Below the pieces are notes generated by a model. The model was not told the origin of the DNA. It made no database searches and saw only the letters and a program-made list of their open reading frames with translations. From assembly GCA_900538705.1 (NCBI GenBank), contig UPZG01000002.1, positions 62,001 to 126,000 of the forward strand: DNA of 64,000 nt, in the 5' to 3' direction. This document shows positions 47,401 through 55,285 of the stretch, in pieces. This DNA is from an uncultured Porphyromonadaceae bacterium. GTDB taxonomy: Bacteria; Bacteroidota; Bacteroidia; Bacteroidales; Barnesiellaceae_A. The position numbers and the translations under genes are program-made. Position 1 is the first letter of the stretch; every line of letters begins with the position of its first letter.

Positions 47401-47634
47401 GCCGTTAACGGTGTCAATGCTTCGTCTTACAAGGTATATACCATGGCCGACAAGTATATAAGCATTGTAGGTGAGTATGACAAGGCTGCCCTCTACTCTA
47501 TCGACGGTATGCTTATACAAGAGGCTAACGGCGAAAACACGATTGGCGTAGCTAACTGCAAGCAAGGTATATATCTGCTGCAAGTACGCTGCGGTGAGAG
47601 TGTGAAGACGCACAAAATCGTGGTAAGACATTGA
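44455..47634 (+). CDS. Large T9SS-secreted adhesin-like protein
   Basis: 1059 residues. Signal peptide (MLAVIVLLSTANPFAFA-DS). The N-terminal part (about 90-320) has repeated short strands such as FFDMTYDENAGVIYAIGS and QSMTYNPNDGLLYWGLF, suggesting a beta-propeller. Two FN3-like domains follow (ATISWKNPTTSLDGNPLTSI and ELNLTWTAPLTGKHNGW). At about 540-680 lies a cleaved-adhesin/jelly-roll-like domain (CSFNTEAERSMWIIEDANGD, DDWFFSAPIHLEAGKLYMLS), as in gingipain adhesin regions. The C-terminus is a type A T9SS sorting tail (YKVYTMADKYISIVG, AALYSIDG, KQGIYLLQVR, IVVRH). Likely a surface adhesin or glycan binder; no catalytic motif seen. Promoter at 44361-44392 and terminator at 47743. Confidence 0.88.
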   Translation: MKRFLSVSVSTLCRMLAVIVLLSTANPFAFADSKESLLQKRKMYLEQRYAGKTTAIEKIMGARGEKRVAAKKAANKKTSPMLSASAAGSDVLYGFLMSDETEDYLPGLVTISLDGNATTSLMQESFLNISAGTCVLNDVYLQTYSGYTMAPDRFYSKNIETGEEQLITTYDSNDPLFFDMTYDENAGVIYAIGSLLTDELTSLYSISYTTGEYEKIMDLDYNLFTVAAASDGYLYSINDLGELFRISVEYQSCDYVEWTGYFPAYLQSMTYNPNDGLLYWGLFTEEGTSSLLTVETEYGMTEVVSETLGNNAEIGALFFRSDPTLLLVPAASSNLNVFIGSNGQRTATISWKNPTTSLDGNPLTSIDRIEVSRNGIVVHEISNPTVGANETWDDTDIPQGMTTYSIVAINEYGNGDAAESIPIYIGRDVPSTVNDLVLAKTGEGYELNLTWTAPLTGKHNGWFDNSTLRYNVIRYPDASVVAENLTECSYTDATITETNGYSYGVVAINDDGASDTLRSNVVIVGPALEVPYACSFNTEAERSMWIIEDANGDNCTWYYDHNWGGVDSYFMHYYYNEDCVSAADDWFFSAPIHLEAGKLYMLSYDVRMISALGQEKFRVALCSGTSHEYEVQEIDNRTDFQCDNIFTNASTSFTPETTGDYSLGFQVYSDANQYFIHITNISVKETNEVDMVCNSLKGMEVAVKDVETTYEVTVTNNGATAIEAFTVNVADVDGTVYGSVNVEYNLDVNATLIVPVKCTITSNTDTQLVGQVVADGDAVSDNNTTAPLEVEVLQDAEYNMVKIGHNTGSVCAYLPFDLSAYYSVTQMLFNPNILGFASTSIERIGYNYGLTWGDTYAKNIKLKIYMANIEEVGSLSGWLDPEIFTLVYDGEFSLDEDNNALMLTLDTPFNYEGNELAVMTETEGGGEEYFYNCFNSSTEDISDENFYSMSWSENEYTFDPTVEGMKTRIYPNFTFILNNDNGAVNGVNASSYKVYTMADKYISIVGEYDKAALYSIDGMLIQEANGENTIGVANCKQGIYLLQVRCGESVKTHKIVVRH

Positions 47635-47742
47635 TAATAACTGCAACCGGGTGGTCTGGAACGGCCTCCCGGTTGCTGAAACCTACTCTACCAACGTAGG
47701 ATATAGAGTAGTTTCGCAAAATGTTTGCTATTTATTTTTTAC

Positions 47743-47772
47743 GGGCTGTGTCTTGAAGGCACAGCCCTTTTT
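47743..47772 (+). terminator. Terminator of the T9SS adhesin-like gene
   Basis: Stem GGGCTGTG (47743-47750) with CACAGCCC (47760-47767), 9-nt loop, then TTTTT. Confidence 0.9.
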
Positions 47773-47858
47773 GTATAGTTATAAAGGCGGGAACGCAGCT
47801 ATCTTTGGATAAGATGGGAGGCGGCTCGGCATAGCCTGCACTGAAAACTTCGTTTTCG

Positions 47859-47890
47859 TTTGGCCCTGCGCTCGCCTTTCGCTATCTTTG
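47859..47890 (+). promoter_or_regulatory. Canonical promoter without an evident gene
   Basis: TTTG (47859-47862), 20 bases, then TAtcTTTG (47883-47890). An exact match with ideal spacing, but the + strand downstream has only short, unconvincing frames before running antisense into the gene ending at 48062. Confidence 0.75.
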
Positions 47891-48061
47891 CAGCTCACTC
47901 TTTTTATGTTACTATATTGGGAGTTGCTTGGCAAAGGGGTTGCGGAGTTTATCGTATGCGATGCTTATGGAAGGAGGCAAGGCTATACGACAGACGAGCG
48001 CAGCGGCTGCCACGGGGGGCTATGGGATGAGTACGGTTGTGGAATGGATGCGGGGCATCAA

Positions 48062-49153
48062 TCAAAGCCAGTCGAAACGCACGAAGAGGGGGAAATGGTC
48101 GGAGCTACGGGTTTTGCCTAAGCGGATGTAGCGGGCCGAGAAGTCGCCTTCGTAGATGACGTGGTCGATGCGCACCCACATGCGGTTGGAGCGATAGGTA
48201 AAACCGGGGCCGCAACCGTATTGCAGATAGGCGTCGTTGCGATGGCCGGCGAGGATGCGGTATGCGTATGAGTTGGGGGTGTCGTTGATGTCGCCACTCA
48301 TGATGATGTTGCCGCCTATGGTCTTGGCCAGTGAATCGACATACTGCACTTGTGCCGCACGTACCTCGAAGGCGTTGACGAACTTTCGCGCCATTTGCTT
48401 TATATTCTGCAAGTTGCTCTTGATACTGTCTGGCTGGGCTGTTATCTCGCGGTAGGTGTCTTTGTCGTTTTGGTCGAGACCGATAGATTCGAGATGGTTA
48501 TTGAAGAGTGTCACTTTATTGCCATTGATATCGACCCGGCTTACGTGTGTAGATGCGGAGGTGGAATAGAGTGTATCGAGGATTGTCTCGATGGGGTATT
48601 TGGAGAGTACAAAGCTGTTTTTGCCGTTGACATAATAGGGATAGCGGCGATAGAGCTGCCGTAATTGGCCGTCGGTGACTTTGCGCCACTTCACATTTTG
48701 CGGCAGAGGGGCTTCTTGTGCCATGACGATATCGGCATCGGCGTCGAGGATGTTTTGCAGTGTGCGGTTGTACTCGGGGAGCTCGGCATCGGGGTTGTTT
48801 TCTTTCTCTATATCGCTGAAATAGTATACGTTGTAGCTGAGTAGCGTAAAGCCGGGCCGGTTGTCGTCGATGTAGTCGCCGAAGTGGATGGGGGTGTATT
48901 TCCAGATGGCGGGTGCGGCGGCGAGTGTCGTGAGCAGCGGCAGGAGCAGGAAGAGGGGCTTGACGAAAATCCACACGAATATGAAGAGTGCGTTGACGGC
49001 GACTACTATGGGAAAGGCCAAGCCCAACAGGGCCGGGTATGGGGTCAGTTGCGGCGAGATATATTCGCCGTAGGCCGCAAGGAGAGCGAGTACTGCCGTG
49101 ATGATATTGACGGGCAATATCACTGCGGCCAGTATGTTGCGGATGATTTTCAT
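48062..49153 (-). CDS. Membrane-anchored endonuclease/exonuclease/phosphatase family protein
   Basis: 363 residues from the ATG at 49153, seven bases after the rhomboid gene ends; the frame is open to 49252, but those residues overlap the rhomboid gene. Three N-terminal membrane helices (IIRNILAAVILPVNIITAVL; ALLGLAFPIVVAVNALFIFV; PLFLLLPLLTTLAAAPA) precede an EEP-fold domain: LLSYNVYYFSD, IVMAQEA with the metal-binding Glu, LFNNHLESIG, IIMSGDINDTPNSYAYR and RIDHVIYEGDF with TRSSDHFPLFVRF at the end, which supply the catalytic Asp, Asn and His residues. Substrate not determined: nucleic acid, phospholipid head groups or phosphoesters are possible. Third gene of the rhomboid operon. Confidence 0.92.
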   Translation of the reverse strand: MKIIRNILAAVILPVNIITAVLALLAAYGEYISPQLTPYPALLGLAFPIVVAVNALFIFVWIFVKPLFLLLPLLTTLAAAPAIWKYTPIHFGDYIDDNRPGFTLLSYNVYYFSDIEKENNPDAELPEYNRTLQNILDADADIVMAQEAPLPQNVKWRKVTDGQLRQLYRRYPYYVNGKNSFVLSKYPIETILDTLYSTSASTHVSRVDINGNKVTLFNNHLESIGLDQNDKDTYREITAQPDSIKSNLQNIKQMARKFVNAFEVRAAQVQYVDSLAKTIGGNIIMSGDINDTPNSYAYRILAGHRNDAYLQYGCGPGFTYRSNRMWVRIDHVIYEGDFSARYIRLGKTRSSDHFPLFVRFDWL

Positions 49154-49160
49154 GTGCGGG

Positions 49161-50075
49161 TCAGTTTTTTTTGCCGGCGTCGAAGAGTCGTTTCTTCTCT
49201 TCTTCGGTGAGGGCCGAATAACCCGATTTTTTAATTTTATCAAGAATAGCATCTATCTCTTCCATTTCGCGTTTTTTACGGGCATTGTACTCGTAGTCGC
49301 TTTCGGGACGCCGACGAGAAGAAGCCGAGGCGCCCGATGATGTCGTGCGGCGAGGCCGACGCACCTTGAAACGTGGACGGGAGAAGAACGTAAAAATAAA
49401 GTCTACAAGAGCATTGACAGGGCGTGTAAGATCTTTACCTCTTTTCCAGAAGATAGCAAACAAGATACCCATTACAGCCCCACCGATGTGGGCTATATGC
49501 CCACCGGCATTGGCCGATGTCATACTAAACAAGTCTATAAGTACTGTGACTGCTGCAATATATTTGAGTGACACGGCACCAATGAAGAGAAGGTTTATCT
49601 TATAATCAGGCACCCGTACTGTAATAGCAAGTACAACAGCCATAATGGCAGCCGATGCTCCACACATCATACCTTGCTTATCGGCAAAATAGGGAAAGAT
49701 ATTGTATGCCAGAATATAGAACAAAGCTCCTGCCAAGCCTCCAAGCAGATATAACCCCATGAGATGCTTGGACGTGAAATATCGCAGGAATATACCTCCA
49801 AACCAATAAAACCACAGCATGTTGAACAGGATATGCCATATGTCATAGTGGACAAACATATAGGTGACAAGAGTCCATGGACGTCGCAACAACAGGCCAA
49901 GGTCTGAAGGGAGGTCGATATACGCCATCCATGCCGTAGAGTTGACATTCCACAACGTAAGTACAATAGCTACCAGATGCACCAGCAAAAAGATAGCTAC
50001 GTTGATATATATAAGGCGTATTAAGAGCGAGCCTCGCATGAAGCCGCCCTTCATATTATCAATAATAGAAACCAT
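49161..50075 (-). CDS. Rhomboid intramembrane serine protease, second of two
   Basis: 304 residues. Six membrane helices; catalytic Ser in MMCGASAAIMAVV (G-x-S) and catalytic His in GGHIAHIGGAVMG, with the HYDIWHILFNMLWFYWFG segment holding the H/N of the oxyanion region. The C-terminal 100 residues form a cytoplasmic tail rich in Arg and Ser (PRFKVRRPRRTTSSG), followed by a charged EEEKKRLFDAGKKN end. Known for the family: cleaves membrane-spanning segments of client proteins. Its start overlaps the end of the first rhomboid gene by 17 bases. Confidence 0.94.
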   Translation of the reverse strand: MVSIIDNMKGGFMRGSLLIRLIYINVAIFLLVHLVAIVLTLWNVNSTAWMAYIDLPSDLGLLLRRPWTLVTYMFVHYDIWHILFNMLWFYWFGGIFLRYFTSKHLMGLYLLGGLAGALFYILAYNIFPYFADKQGMMCGASAAIMAVVLAITVRVPDYKINLLFIGAVSLKYIAAVTVLIDLFSMTSANAGGHIAHIGGAVMGILFAIFWKRGKDLTRPVNALVDFIFTFFSRPRFKVRRPRRTTSSGASASSRRRPESDYEYNARKKREMEEIDAILDKIKKSGYSALTEEEKKRLFDAGKKN

Positions 50076-50763
50076 TGCCTATACCTTTCTTTCGCCAATA
50101 GAGGATAAGTATAATACCTCCCAACATACCTCCCAAGTGTGCGAAGTGCGCCACACTATCCATGCTGCCGCTTATACCGAGCCACAACTCGAGAAGTCCG
50201 TAGAAAATGACAAACCACTTAGCCTTGATGGGAATGGGAATAAAGAATATATAAAGAGGCAGATTGGGGAATAACATGCCAAACGCCAGGAGGATACCAA
50301 AGACAGCACCCGATGCCCCAATGGTAACCAATGAGTTGAGCGCCTGTGCAACTTCCCTTTCGCTATAATACAAGGACATTTCTGCTATCTGACCGCCAAA
50401 CTCAAAGTACCATGCGGCCTGTTGTACCAACCCCGCCACAATACCGGTGGTAATATAGTAGAACAGAAAGCGTTTGCCGCCCCATACTTGCTCTAAAAGA
50501 CGGCCAAACATAAAGACCGAAAACATATTAAAAAATACGTGCGCGATACTATACGGGTCGTGCATAAACATATATGTGATGAGTTGTGCCACATTGAAGT
50601 TCTCGGCTTGCCAGTAGTGCATGCCAAGCCACTCTACAAGCCGGTATTGCCCGTTAACAGGGTCGGTGCCGATAACAAGCGTAGCGACCCACATGATAAA
50701 GTTTATAATAATGAGGTTGAGTGTGACCGGTGGAATGGAATTTAAAAAAGAACGTCCTTGCAT
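50059..50763 (-). CDS. Rhomboid intramembrane serine protease, first of two
   Basis: 234 residues and six membrane helices. The catalytic Ser is in VTIGASGAVFGIL and the His in AHFAHLGGMLGGI; HDPYSIAHVFFNMFSVFMFG is the conserved TM2 region. It lacks the cytoplasmic tail of its neighbour. First gene of the three-gene operon with the second rhomboid and the EEP-family protein. Two dissimilar rhomboids in one operon suggest either different clients or a complex. Confidence 0.95.
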   Translation of the reverse strand: MQGRSFLNSIPPVTLNLIIINFIMWVATLVIGTDPVNGQYRLVEWLGMHYWQAENFNVAQLITYMFMHDPYSIAHVFFNMFSVFMFGRLLEQVWGGKRFLFYYITTGIVAGLVQQAAWYFEFGGQIAEMSLYYSEREVAQALNSLVTIGASGAVFGILLAFGMLFPNLPLYIFFIPIPIKAKWFVIFYGLLELWLGISGSMDSVAHFAHLGGMLGGIILILYWRKKGIGNGFYY

Positions 50764-50831
50764 AGCGTCATGAGATAATTTTTATAAATACTTTTCCTAA
50801 AAAATAGAATTATCCAATATATATTGAATTG

Positions 50832-50839
50832 CAAAGTTA
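50832..50839 (-). promoter_or_regulatory. -7 promoter box for the rhomboid operon
   Basis: The complement reads TAacTTTG, 69 bases before the rhomboid ATG at 50763. The -33 box is not clear. Confidence 0.5.
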
Positions 50840-50940
50840 ATGAAAACTCGCGACTGACTGTGTAATATAATGCTTAATTATAAGTTTCTTATCTTGTTTT
50901 ATAATTTTTAGGCATCGCAACAACAGCGTCTATAAACAAC

Positions 50941-50975
50941 AGCGGGAGCAGCACTTTCGTTGCGCTGCTCCCGCT
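50941..50975. terminator. Hairpin after argS
   Basis: Perfect 12-bp stem AGCGGGAGCAGC (50941-50952)/GCTGCTCCCGCT (50964-50975), 11-nt loop, 23 bases after the argS stop on the - strand. The T tail is weak on both sides. Confidence 0.75.
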
Positions 50976-50997
50976 TATATAGAGTATTTGACACCTA

Positions 50998-52791
50998 TTA
51001 CATACGAGTGGGAACTTCTATACCCAATAGTGCCATTCCCGACTTCACTACTTTGGCAACGTTAGCCGAAAGCATGATGCGGAATGCTCGCACGGCCTCG
51101 TCTTCCTCACGCAATATCGAGTAGTCGTGGTAGTACTGGTTATATTCTTTCACAAGGTCATACACGTAGTTGGCAATCAAAGCAGGGCTGTACGAACGGC
51201 CAGCCTCGGCAACGATTGCCGGATAAGAGGCCAAGTTTTGTATGAGGTCGGTCTCTTTTTCTACGGGAGTAACGGCCGATGTGTCTATATGACGATAATC
51301 TATGGCTGCATCGGCGGCTTTACGCATGAGAGAGCAGATGCGGGCATATGTATATTGTATGAAGGGGCCTGTATTGCCGTTGAAATCGATGCTTTCTTTG
51401 GGATTGAAGGTCATGTTCTTCCGCGGGTCTACTTTGAGTATAAAGTATTTGAGAGCTCCCATTCCCACAATGCGTGATATTTCACGTGCCTCTTCAGGCG
51501 AACAAGCATCGAGCTTACCCAACTCAGCAGAGGTTTCACGGGCTGTCTCCTCCATCTCGTCCATGAGATCGTCGGCATCGACAACAGTACCTTCACGACT
51601 CTTCATCTTCCCTTCGGGAAGCTCTACCATTCCATACGAGAAGTGTACAAGGCCTTTCCCCCACTTGAAACCGAGTTTATCGAGAAGGATAGAGAGTACC
51701 TGGAAGTGATAGTTCTGCTCATTACCTACGACATATATCATCTTGTCGATAGGGAAATCCTGATAACGCAACTTAGCAGTACCTATATCCTGTGTCATAT
51801 ATACCGATGTACCATCGCTACGCAAGAGGAGCTTTTCGTCGAGGCCTTCGGCGGTAAGGTCAGCCCAAACAGAACCATCTTCCTTACGATACATGATGCC
51901 TTTCTTCAAGCCCTCGAGAACTTTCTCCTTGCCCTCGAGATATGTTTCACTCTCGTAATATATTTTATCGAAATTTACGCCCAGACGACGATATGTTTCG
52001 TCAAACCCGGCATATACCCACTCGTTCATCATACGCCAAACGCTGCGCACCTGCTCATCGCCGGCTTCCCAACGACGCAACATCTCACGCGCCTCGGCCA
52101 TGAGCGGCGAAGCTGCCTCGGCCTCTTCTTTTGTTTTACCTTCTTCCATGAGAGCAGCGACCTCGGCTTTATAGTGTTTGTCAAAGAGTACATAGAAGTC
52201 GCCTATAAGGTGGTCGCCCTTCTTGCCAGAGGACTGGGGGGTAACACCATTGCCCCACTTTTCCCAAGCAAGCATCGACTTACAAATGTGTATACCACGG
52301 TCGTTGACAATATTAGTCTTTACCACACGATAACCGTTTGCCTGCAGGATATTTGCAAGGCTATAACCCAAAAGGTTATTGCGCACGTGCCCCAAATGGA
52401 GTGGCTTGTTGGTATTGGGAGAAGAGTATTCTATCATTATCAGAGGCGCATCGGCCTTAGCCTCTACTCTACCGAAGTTCTCGTCGGCATCTATTTCATG
52501 AAGCAATTGTGACCAGTATGCAGGAGATATAGAGAGGTTTAGAAATCCTTTGATAACATTGAAATCAGATACAGCCGGCTCATTTTCTACAAGGTACTGA
52601 CCTATAGCACGAGCAGTCTCCTCGGGAGAACGGTGCGATACTTTGAGGAAAGGGAATACCACTACGGTGAGGTTACCTTGAAATTCTTTTCTTGTTTTTT
52701 GCGGCGTGCAGAGCTTTTCGTCGACGTCGGCATCGAAGAGCGATTTCACTGCTTTTGCAGTGGCCGATGCTATGAGTTGTTCTATCTTCAT
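50998..52791 (-). CDS. argS: Arginyl-tRNA synthetase
   Basis: 597 residues, class I synthetase. An N-terminal Add-1 domain (about 1-110) is followed by the HIGH-type motif in NTNKPLHLGHVRNNLLGYS, with YSSPN just before. The KMSKS-like loop appears as GKMKSREGTVVDADDL, and the family's TQDIGTAKLRYQ and DFNGNTGPFIQYTYARICSL segments are present. The C-terminal helical anticodon-binding domain ends ALLGIEVPTRM. Charges tRNA-Arg with arginine in the cytoplasm and needs bound tRNA for activation. Single gene with its own -7 box upstream and hairpin downstream. Confidence 0.97.
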   Translation of the reverse strand: MKIEQLIASATAKAVKSLFDADVDEKLCTPQKTRKEFQGNLTVVVFPFLKVSHRSPEETARAIGQYLVENEPAVSDFNVIKGFLNLSISPAYWSQLLHEIDADENFGRVEAKADAPLIMIEYSSPNTNKPLHLGHVRNNLLGYSLANILQANGYRVVKTNIVNDRGIHICKSMLAWEKWGNGVTPQSSGKKGDHLIGDFYVLFDKHYKAEVAALMEEGKTKEEAEAASPLMAEAREMLRRWEAGDEQVRSVWRMMNEWVYAGFDETYRRLGVNFDKIYYESETYLEGKEKVLEGLKKGIMYRKEDGSVWADLTAEGLDEKLLLRSDGTSVYMTQDIGTAKLRYQDFPIDKMIYVVGNEQNYHFQVLSILLDKLGFKWGKGLVHFSYGMVELPEGKMKSREGTVVDADDLMDEMEETARETSAELGKLDACSPEEAREISRIVGMGALKYFILKVDPRKNMTFNPKESIDFNGNTGPFIQYTYARICSLMRKAADAAIDYRHIDTSAVTPVEKETDLIQNLASYPAIVAEAGRSYSPALIANYVYDLVKEYNQYYHDYSILREEDEAVRAFRIMLSANVAKVVKSGMALLGIEVPTRM

Positions 52792-52818
52792 CTGTAATAA
52801 CTATATAAATATCGGGTA

Positions 52819-52826
52819 CAAAGATA
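52819..52826 (-). promoter_or_regulatory. -7 promoter box for argS
   Basis: The complement reads TAtcTTTG, 28 bases before the argS ATG. A weak TTAG at the -33 distance. Confidence 0.5.
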
Positions 52827-53135
52827 GCTATTATAGAGGTATTATCTAAAAGAGCAACAGAGTTTTTTACCTATGCGAGGCTTGCCGCGCAACCAGGAGA
52901 AAATATGCAATCATAAAAATAATGCGACAGGTAGTGCTAAACGATTATACTTCGAGGGGTATTTCATGACCATCATTTTCCAATATATGTTCACCCCAAT
53001 ATAAACGACAGTAACCAGCAAGTGGTGTAATGGAGACATAGACAGACTGCAGGAAAGAAAAAGCCGCACTTCTTTTCACAAAGGAGTACGGCTCATAATA
53101 CCATATAAAATAAACTTTACCCTATAAATGTTGTC
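52827..53135. other. Intergenic region between argS and serA
   Basis: About 309 bases. Contains the serA terminator (separate entry) and, between 52945 and 53079 on the - strand, an open frame of 44 codons with a GTG start; its C-terminus is protein-like (LAGYCRLYWGEH, then HEIPLEV), but the start overlaps the terminator hairpin. No RNA gene seen. Confidence 0.4.
53057..53093 (-). terminator. Terminator after serA
   Basis: On the - strand AGCCGTACT pairs with AGTGCGGCT with one internal mismatch (arms 53062-53070 and 53085-53093) and is followed by TTTTT (complement of 53057-53062). Confidence 0.8.
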
Positions 53136-54056
53136 TTATTTGTTTACTCTGAATTTATCGACACCGTCGCGCAAAAATCCTATGCTCTGGTGTGCAGCGG
53201 CTATGCCGGCATTGATATTTGCCTCGGCTGTTTGAGCGCCCATCTTCTTGGGTGTTGCAAACGTACGGCCGGGGAATTTCTCGGCCAACAAAGCTGCATT
53301 GGCAGGCGCAACATCGGTAACATAACGGAAATCGGGACGTTCTTCCATGATGCGTACCAAATCTTCTTCGTTGATAACTTCCTTACGAGCGGTGTTGACC
53401 AGCATAGCTCCTTTAGGCATCAATGAAGTAAGGGCATAGTTGATAGATTTCTTTGTCTCATCGTTGGCAGGGATATGCAACGATACATACTGACAAGTGC
53501 GGTACAACTCCTCGACAGTTGCAAGAGGTTTTACGCCGGCTGCTTCTATAACGTCTGCAGGGCAATAGGGGTCAAAGGCATAAACATCCATGCCAAACCC
53601 TTTTGCTATGCGAGCCACATTACGTCCTACTTGACCAAACGCGTGTATACCAAGGGTCTTACCTTTAAGCTCAGTACCCGATGTACCGTTATAGAGGTTG
53701 CGTGCCATCATTACCATCATACCGAAAGCCAACTCGGCAACGGCGTTTGAGTTTTGTCCGGGAGTGTTCATGACACATATACCGCGGGCAGTGGCAGCTT
53801 GCAAGTCTATATTATCATATCCGGCTCCGGCACGTACCACAATCTTCAGATTACGGGCTGCATCCATCACCTCGGCATCGATAATATCGCTGCGTACGAT
53901 GATGCCGTCAACGTCGGCAACAGCGGCAAGCAGTTGCGCTTTGTCGGTATATTTCTCGAGGAGAACAAGTTCAGCACCTGCAGCCTCTACGACTTCGCGT
54001 ATCCCTTTTACTGCAACGGCAGCAAAAGGTTTTTCGGTAGCAACAAGAATTTTCAT
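53136..54056 (-). CDS. serA: D-3-phosphoglycerate dehydrogenase, short form
   Basis: 306 residues. First step of serine synthesis: oxidises 3-phosphoglycerate to 3-phosphohydroxypyruvate with NAD. Seen: N-terminal substrate domain, IVRAGAGYDNIDLQAATA, NSNAVAELAFGMM, the Rossmann motif LGIHAFGQVGRNVARIAKG with the Ala-Phe variant of GxGxxG, YVSLHIPANDETKKSI, NTARKEVINEEDL, and a C-terminal His in GMAAAHQSIG-like AAHQSIG. The ACT regulatory domain of the longer enzymes is absent, so serine feedback through that domain is not expected. It lies 14 bases after serC, so the first two pathway steps form an operon. Confidence 0.94.
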   Translation of the reverse strand: MKILVATEKPFAAVAVKGIREVVEAAGAELVLLEKYTDKAQLLAAVADVDGIIVRSDIIDAEVMDAARNLKIVVRAGAGYDNIDLQAATARGICVMNTPGQNSNAVAELAFGMMVMMARNLYNGTSGTELKGKTLGIHAFGQVGRNVARIAKGFGMDVYAFDPYCPADVIEAAGVKPLATVEELYRTCQYVSLHIPANDETKKSINYALTSLMPKGAMLVNTARKEVINEEDLVRIMEERPDFRYVTDVAPANAALLAEKFPGRTFATPKKMGAQTAEANINAGIAAAHQSIGFLRDGVDKFRVNK

Positions 54057-54070
54057 GGCCGGTGATTTTA

Positions 54071-55138
54071 TCAGTGTTGAGCTTCAAAATCTTTCATTGC
54101 TTGTATGAGTACTTCTACGCTCTCTTTGGGAAGGGCGTTGTAAAGAGAAGCACGGAATCCGCCCACCGAACGGTGACCTTTGATACCTACGATACCGCGA
54201 GCATCGGCAAAGGTAATAAACTCGGATTCAAGCTCTTTATACTCTGGTTTCATTACGAAGCATACGTTCATGATAGAACGGTCTTCTACGGCCGTTGTAC
54301 CTACAAACATGCGACTGTTGTCTATAGCATCGTAAAGAAGAGCGGCCTTCTCAAGGTCGAGTTTCTCCATAACCTTCACACCACCCATCTCTTTGTAATA
54401 GCGCAGTGTTTGCAATGCCGAGAAGATAGGCAATACAGGAGGTGTATTGAACATAGAACCTTTCTCGATGTGAGTACGATAGTCGAGCATTGTAGGTATC
54501 TTGCGGTCTACTTTACCAAGAGCATCGGTACGAACGATGATAAGCGTTACACCGGCGGGTGCCAAGTTCTTCTGTGCGCCTGCGTAGATAAGGTCGTACT
54601 TAGATACATCAATGGGACGAGAGAATATATCGCTCGACATGTCGGCAACCATGCGTACCTTTACATCGGGGTCGTAACGCATTTCGGTACCGTATATTGT
54701 ATTATTGGTAGTGATGTGGAAGTAGTCGACATCGTCGGGCACCTGATAATTTTTGGGTATATATGTGTAGTTGTCGGCTTTAGAAGAAGCTACTACATCG
54801 ACTTCGCCAAAGAGTTTAGCCTCTTTAATAGCTTTATTAGCCCATGTACCTGTATCGAGGTATGCAGCTTTCTTCGCGAGCAAGTTGTAAGGAACCATGC
54901 AGAATTGGAGACTTGCGCCACCACCGAGGAATACCACTTCATAACCAGCCGGTATTTCGAGGAGCTCTTTTACAAGGGCTTGTGCTTCATCCATAACAGC
55001 TTGGAATTGCTTGCTACGGTGCGAAACCTCAAGGATAGAGAGACCCATGCCAGCAAAATCATGGATAGCTTCGGCTGTTTTTTCGATGGTATACCGGCTC
55101 AGAATAGAGGGACCGGCATAAAAGTTGTGCTTTTTCAT
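54071..55138 (-). CDS. serC: Phosphoserine aminotransferase
   Basis: 355 residues, fold-type I PLP enzyme. Converts 3-phosphohydroxypyruvate and glutamate to phosphoserine. The N-terminus MKKHNFYAGPSILSRYTIE is typical. SHRSKQFQAVMDEAQ and FLGGGASLQFCMVPYNL bind cofactor phosphate. The PLP lysine lies in LIYAGAQKNLAPAGVTLIIV, and the C-terminus holds GIKGHRSVGGFRASLYNA with the phosphate-binding Arg. First gene of the serC-serA operon. The gap to gdhA upstream (147 bases) contains a strong hairpin, so the operon probably has its own promoter. Confidence 0.97.
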   Translation of the reverse strand: MKKHNFYAGPSILSRYTIEKTAEAIHDFAGMGLSILEVSHRSKQFQAVMDEAQALVKELLEIPAGYEVVFLGGGASLQFCMVPYNLLAKKAAYLDTGTWANKAIKEAKLFGEVDVVASSKADNYTYIPKNYQVPDDVDYFHITTNNTIYGTEMRYDPDVKVRMVADMSSDIFSRPIDVSKYDLIYAGAQKNLAPAGVTLIIVRTDALGKVDRKIPTMLDYRTHIEKGSMFNTPPVLPIFSALQTLRYYKEMGGVKVMEKLDLEKAALLYDAIDNSRMFVGTTAVEDRSIMNVCFVMKPEYKELESEFITFADARGIVGIKGHRSVGGFRASLYNALPKESVEVLIQAMKDFEAQH

Positions 55139-55237
55139 ATTATTCTTTTTGAGTATGACAATTGTTAATCAAGAAGTCGTAAGACGGGTTATGGAGTTTG
55201 TATGGTCTAAGAAATTAAGGTTAAGGCTAATTTTTAA

Positions 55238-55267
55238 GCCGATATGCCGGCATACCGGCATATCGGC
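55238..55267. terminator. Hairpin after gdhA
   Basis: Perfect 13-bp stem GCCGATATGCCGG (55238-55250)/CCGGCATATCGGC (55255-55267) with loop CATA. It lies 18 bases past the gdhA stop, without a clear U tract, so termination may be partial, or the stem may protect the mRNA 3' end. Confidence 0.7.
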
Positions 55268-55285
55268 CAAGAGAAAGATGGGGTA

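Larger units (their letters stand above)
47635..48061 (+). other. Intergenic region with two hairpins and an outward promoter
   Basis: 427 bases. A 9-bp perfect stem (GCAACCGGG at 47643-47651 with CCCGGTTGC at 47668-47676) lies just after the adhesin stop and lacks a T tail. The true terminator is at 47743. Downstream, a canonical promoter at 47859-47890 reads toward the 3' end of the opposite-strand gene at 48062. Short open frames follow it (see rejected list). Confidence 0.6.

Noticed and set aside
47906..48131. Short + strand frames after the orphan promoter (to 48121 and 48131)
   Set aside because: Composition looks random, no ribosome-binding context, and the 3' halves are antisense to the EEP-family gene. 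Kept only as a transcript question.
51643..52512. 289-codon + strand frame opposite argS
   Set aside because: argS motifs are complete on the - strand; this frame has no family resemblance.
54062..55168. 368-codon + strand frame opposite serC
   Set aside because: serC on the other strand has full family motifs; this frame has none and is a codon-bias shadow.
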